Shown: piece by piece, positions 61,737 through 64,000 of the stretch
Numbering within the stretch: position 1 is the first letter of the stretch
Layout of the letters: each line of letters starts with the position of its first letter
Source of the DNA: Trichosphaerium sp. ATCC 40318
Taxonomy: Eukaryota > Discosea > Flabellinia > Trichosidae
DNA length: 64,000 bases
Direction of reading: 5' to 3'
Assembly: GCA_038496445.1 (NCBI GenBank)
Contig: JALMLS010000213.1
Location: 310,001 to 374,000 of the forward strand
Program-made: the position numbers and the translations under genes
The notes under the pieces: generated by a model
The model's database searches: none
Told to the model about the DNA's origin: nothing
The model's input: the letters and a program-made list of their open reading frames with translations, nothing else

Positions 61737-63667
61737 CTACAACAGTAATCGATCTTCTTCATCTCCAAACTCAGACAACTCGATACCTTCCTTAGAACTA
61801 ACTGCGCCACTGCCTTGAGTGAATATCTGGTTTGCTCCTTTTACTGTGAAGAAAATAAGGTAAACTACAAAATAATAGAGAGCGAGAAAATGACGCACCT
61901 TCAAAGGTTAGGATTGTTTTGCCAATTTTGATCATATCGCCAGGTTTCAATGCGCATTTTGAAATTTTGGCACCATTTAATTTAGTGCTACTTGCGCCCA
62001 TATCGACCACATAAGGTACATTATTGATTACTGTAATACTGCAATGACTTCTAGAGATCTTGGGTTTTCTGTCAAGGCAAAAACTGATTAAGCTGTAAAA
62101 AAACAAAAAAGCAAGTTCTTTTTTGGATACATATTGATCCTCATCAAATCGAACAGTGCAGCTAGATGAGCGCCCCAAAGTATTATTCGCTCCCTTTAGT
62201 TTATATATTTTCTTCTTGCCATTCTCAAAGTACTGTACGACTGTCATTTTACCTGTGACAACATTATAAACATTTTTTGTTTTGAATAATTATTTTCATC
62301 AAAACGCACCTAAAATTGGTTTTGTGTAATAATAACCTTTGTCATCTGAATCAGTGTTTGGTTTTTCAACCCGTACGCTCTCTGAAATACGTATTAAATA
62401 CAAGTAAAGACGCCTTTCGCATACTCTTTGTTTTTTTCTCGATAAATCTTGTCAACGTGGATATCCACTCTTCAGCAGCGACATCATGCTTTGCTTTGAG
62501 GTGGAACGTGCGTAGTGGTGTGTATATTTTGAAGCAGCCCGCTTTTGTACTCTCTATTTCAGTGATGAAGCGCAGAGATATAAAATTATACGGGGCATTG
62601 TTGAGCTACAAAGTGTCAAAACACGTGTCAACAATTCAACAAAAAAAATGTGATTTTAACTTCAAAGGTGGTTTTTTTGGATTTACCAATCCATAAAAAC
62701 AACCAAGTGCACGTACGCTAACTTTCTCGTGTGGTTTAAAAAAGTACAAGTAATCTTTGTACAGTACAATATAAAGCTTTCTCCACTCCTCCTTTTTACC
62801 ACGTGCCCTATTGGTTATTTGTTAATTAAACAAAAAATTCAACAATAAAAATCATCGTTAAGAGGTAATTTACCTTTCTAGGCGTAAATAGCCTTCTTTT
62901 TCTTTTTTAATTCGTTCGTCAATAAAAAATCCAGATTCATGAAGAGCACGCAAGATAGTCTTGTATCGCTCTACAAGCATGTGTTCCTGCTCTTTCAAAA
63001 AAGGATCGAGCTTCTAGTTTTACGGAATTAGCTTTATCAACGCCCAAGAGCAAAGTAACAATACAACACGCAATTATATGTACTCGGAAAATATTTTAAC
63101 GCACCTTTCTTGACGCTTCTTTTCGCGCAAGCTGTTCTTTCGTAAATTTTAACTTCAGCACTTGTTTGAACGTTTTATGCCATTCAGCGACAACGTCGTC
63201 CGAGTCAGCAGAGAAGTCAAACATCTGCCCAATCGTCACTACCTTGACGCGATACGTTGTACAAAGCTCTCCGACCTCTTCCCGTAACTGTATCTTTGTT
63301 AAACCGTCCTCTTTTAGCACTTGTTTCAGTTTTGCGTAGGTTATCTCGTAAACGGCATGAGGGTTCTTATCGGCAGCAAGGCTCTATAAAGCACTCTTTA
63401 GCACCTACTAAATATGTAGTATAAGTTACAAACCTGCTCTGTCTTGTAAAAGTATAAAAAATCGCCGTTTAATACGCAATAGAACTTTTTGAAGTTTGGT
63501 TTGCCATATTTACGAGCGTATATCCACCCTTCCTTTATAATATCGATTAGACCCTCTGGAGTGTCGCCCGTAGAGCTCTCTTCCAATACTCTTAGTTCTC
63601 GGGCGATGCCCTTCTTTGTTTGTTTCTGCTTCTCCGATGCACCTACGACCTCAACTACGTCACTCAT
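61737..63667 (-). CDS. PH-PH-FHA domain protein
   Basis: The ATG at 63667 (MSDVVEVVGASEKQKQTKKG) opens a first PH domain: EGWIYARKYGKPNFKKFYCV, LNGDFLYFYKTEQ, and the end AEWHKTFKQVLK. A helical linker (EQEHMLVERYKTILRALHES) leads to a second PH domain: GYLRLERARGKKEEWRKLYI, LYKDYLYFFKPHE, FKIYTPLRTFHLKAK and EEWISTL. Then comes an FHA domain with GRSSSCTVRF, SRSHCSITVINN and KLNGAKI, the phosphothreonine-binding loops being intact. The tail is acidic and ends GDEEDRLLL. A lipid-recruited adaptor that reads phosphorylated partners is the likely role. No enzyme domain. About ten introns; the last splice (phase 1) gives VKGANQIFTQ. Confidence 0.75.
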
Positions 63668-64000
63668 AGTACAAGCAGTAATTGGTTTTGCCGTACAGCT
63701 TAAAAAAGAAACAATCTTGACTTAGTTAAGACAATTTCACTATTTGAGACCCATCAGCTTTGTAAACGCGTTTATGCAAATTATGAGTGCAATTTGCGTA
63801 GTTTACCAACTTAGTATTTTCGTAACACGCATTTATAGTCGTTCACTGCTTGCCATCGGCAGTGTACGTAACGCCGTAAGCAATATACAAATACCACCAA
63901 GCACAGTTTGTACGTTGCTTGCATCTTTGCGTTAATTTGTACTGACAGGCAAGAATTCCTGCGACAGTTTGTTTCAGAAACATGTTGCCTTTGTCCGCAT
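63668..64000. other. Upstream region at window edge
   Basis: Upstream of the PH-PH-FHA gene; a plus-strand frame at 63744-63935 has no domain. Nothing supported. Confidence 0.4.

Overview
This window is nuclear DNA from a compact eukaryotic genome. The evidence is the many short spliceosomal introns (mostly about 35-120 nt, GT-AG, donors often starting GTAC), no operons, and typically eukaryotic proteins: a class I myosin, a RasGEF, a TBC RabGAP, PX, PH, FHA, C2, F-box and RING proteins, a cytochrome P450, and nuclear-encoded mitochondrial complex I NDUFV2. An actin-fragmin-kinase domain, a long-tailed amoeboid myosin I and Ras/Rab regulators together suggest a free-living amoeboid or flagellate protist. 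I cannot name the species, and no rRNA or tRNA is present to place it.

Layout. 0-12 kb holds a family of F-box-like/MORN (YwqK-type) repeat proteins (two intact genes, one cut by the window edge, one decayed fragment), interleaved with an HHIP-like secreted sugar dehydrogenase with a folate-receptor-like domain, an F-box protein and an orphan secreted protein. 12-19 kb holds a RasGEF and NDUFV2. 20-24 kb holds a large proline-rich actin-fragmin-kinase/nitrilase/beta-propeller fusion. 24-33 kb holds a membrane ENPP-like phosphodiesterase, a divergent CLC and a secreted glycoside-hydrolase-like protein. 33-37 kb holds a P450 whose second intron is swollen to about 1.7 kb by sequence rich in inverted repeats. 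37-41 kb holds a membrane ankyrin protein, a small RING protein and an unknown basic protein. 41-49 kb holds a TBC/EF-hand protein with a CaaX end, a PhyH-like dioxygenase, a C2 protein, a W/YP-repeat protein, and a bacterial-type AdoMet decarboxylase (SpeD) that carries four introns and probably a membrane anchor. 50-55 kb holds an unknown basic protein, the cyclophilin PPIL3 and a PX-domain protein. 56-64 kb holds the class I myosin and a PH-PH-FHA protein.

How they fit together. Several genes belong to actin, membrane traffic and small-GTPase signalling (myosin I, actin-fragmin-kinase fusion, RasGEF, TBC, PX, C2, PH-PH-FHA), but neighbours are not organised by pathway. The sites of most interest are the kinase-nitrilase-propeller fusion, the intron-bearing SpeD, the high density of the palindrome CACGTG, start codons followed directly by an intron in two genes, and the inverted-repeat element in the P450 intron. 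All splice models come from reading consensus sites and frame by eye, with no transcript data.
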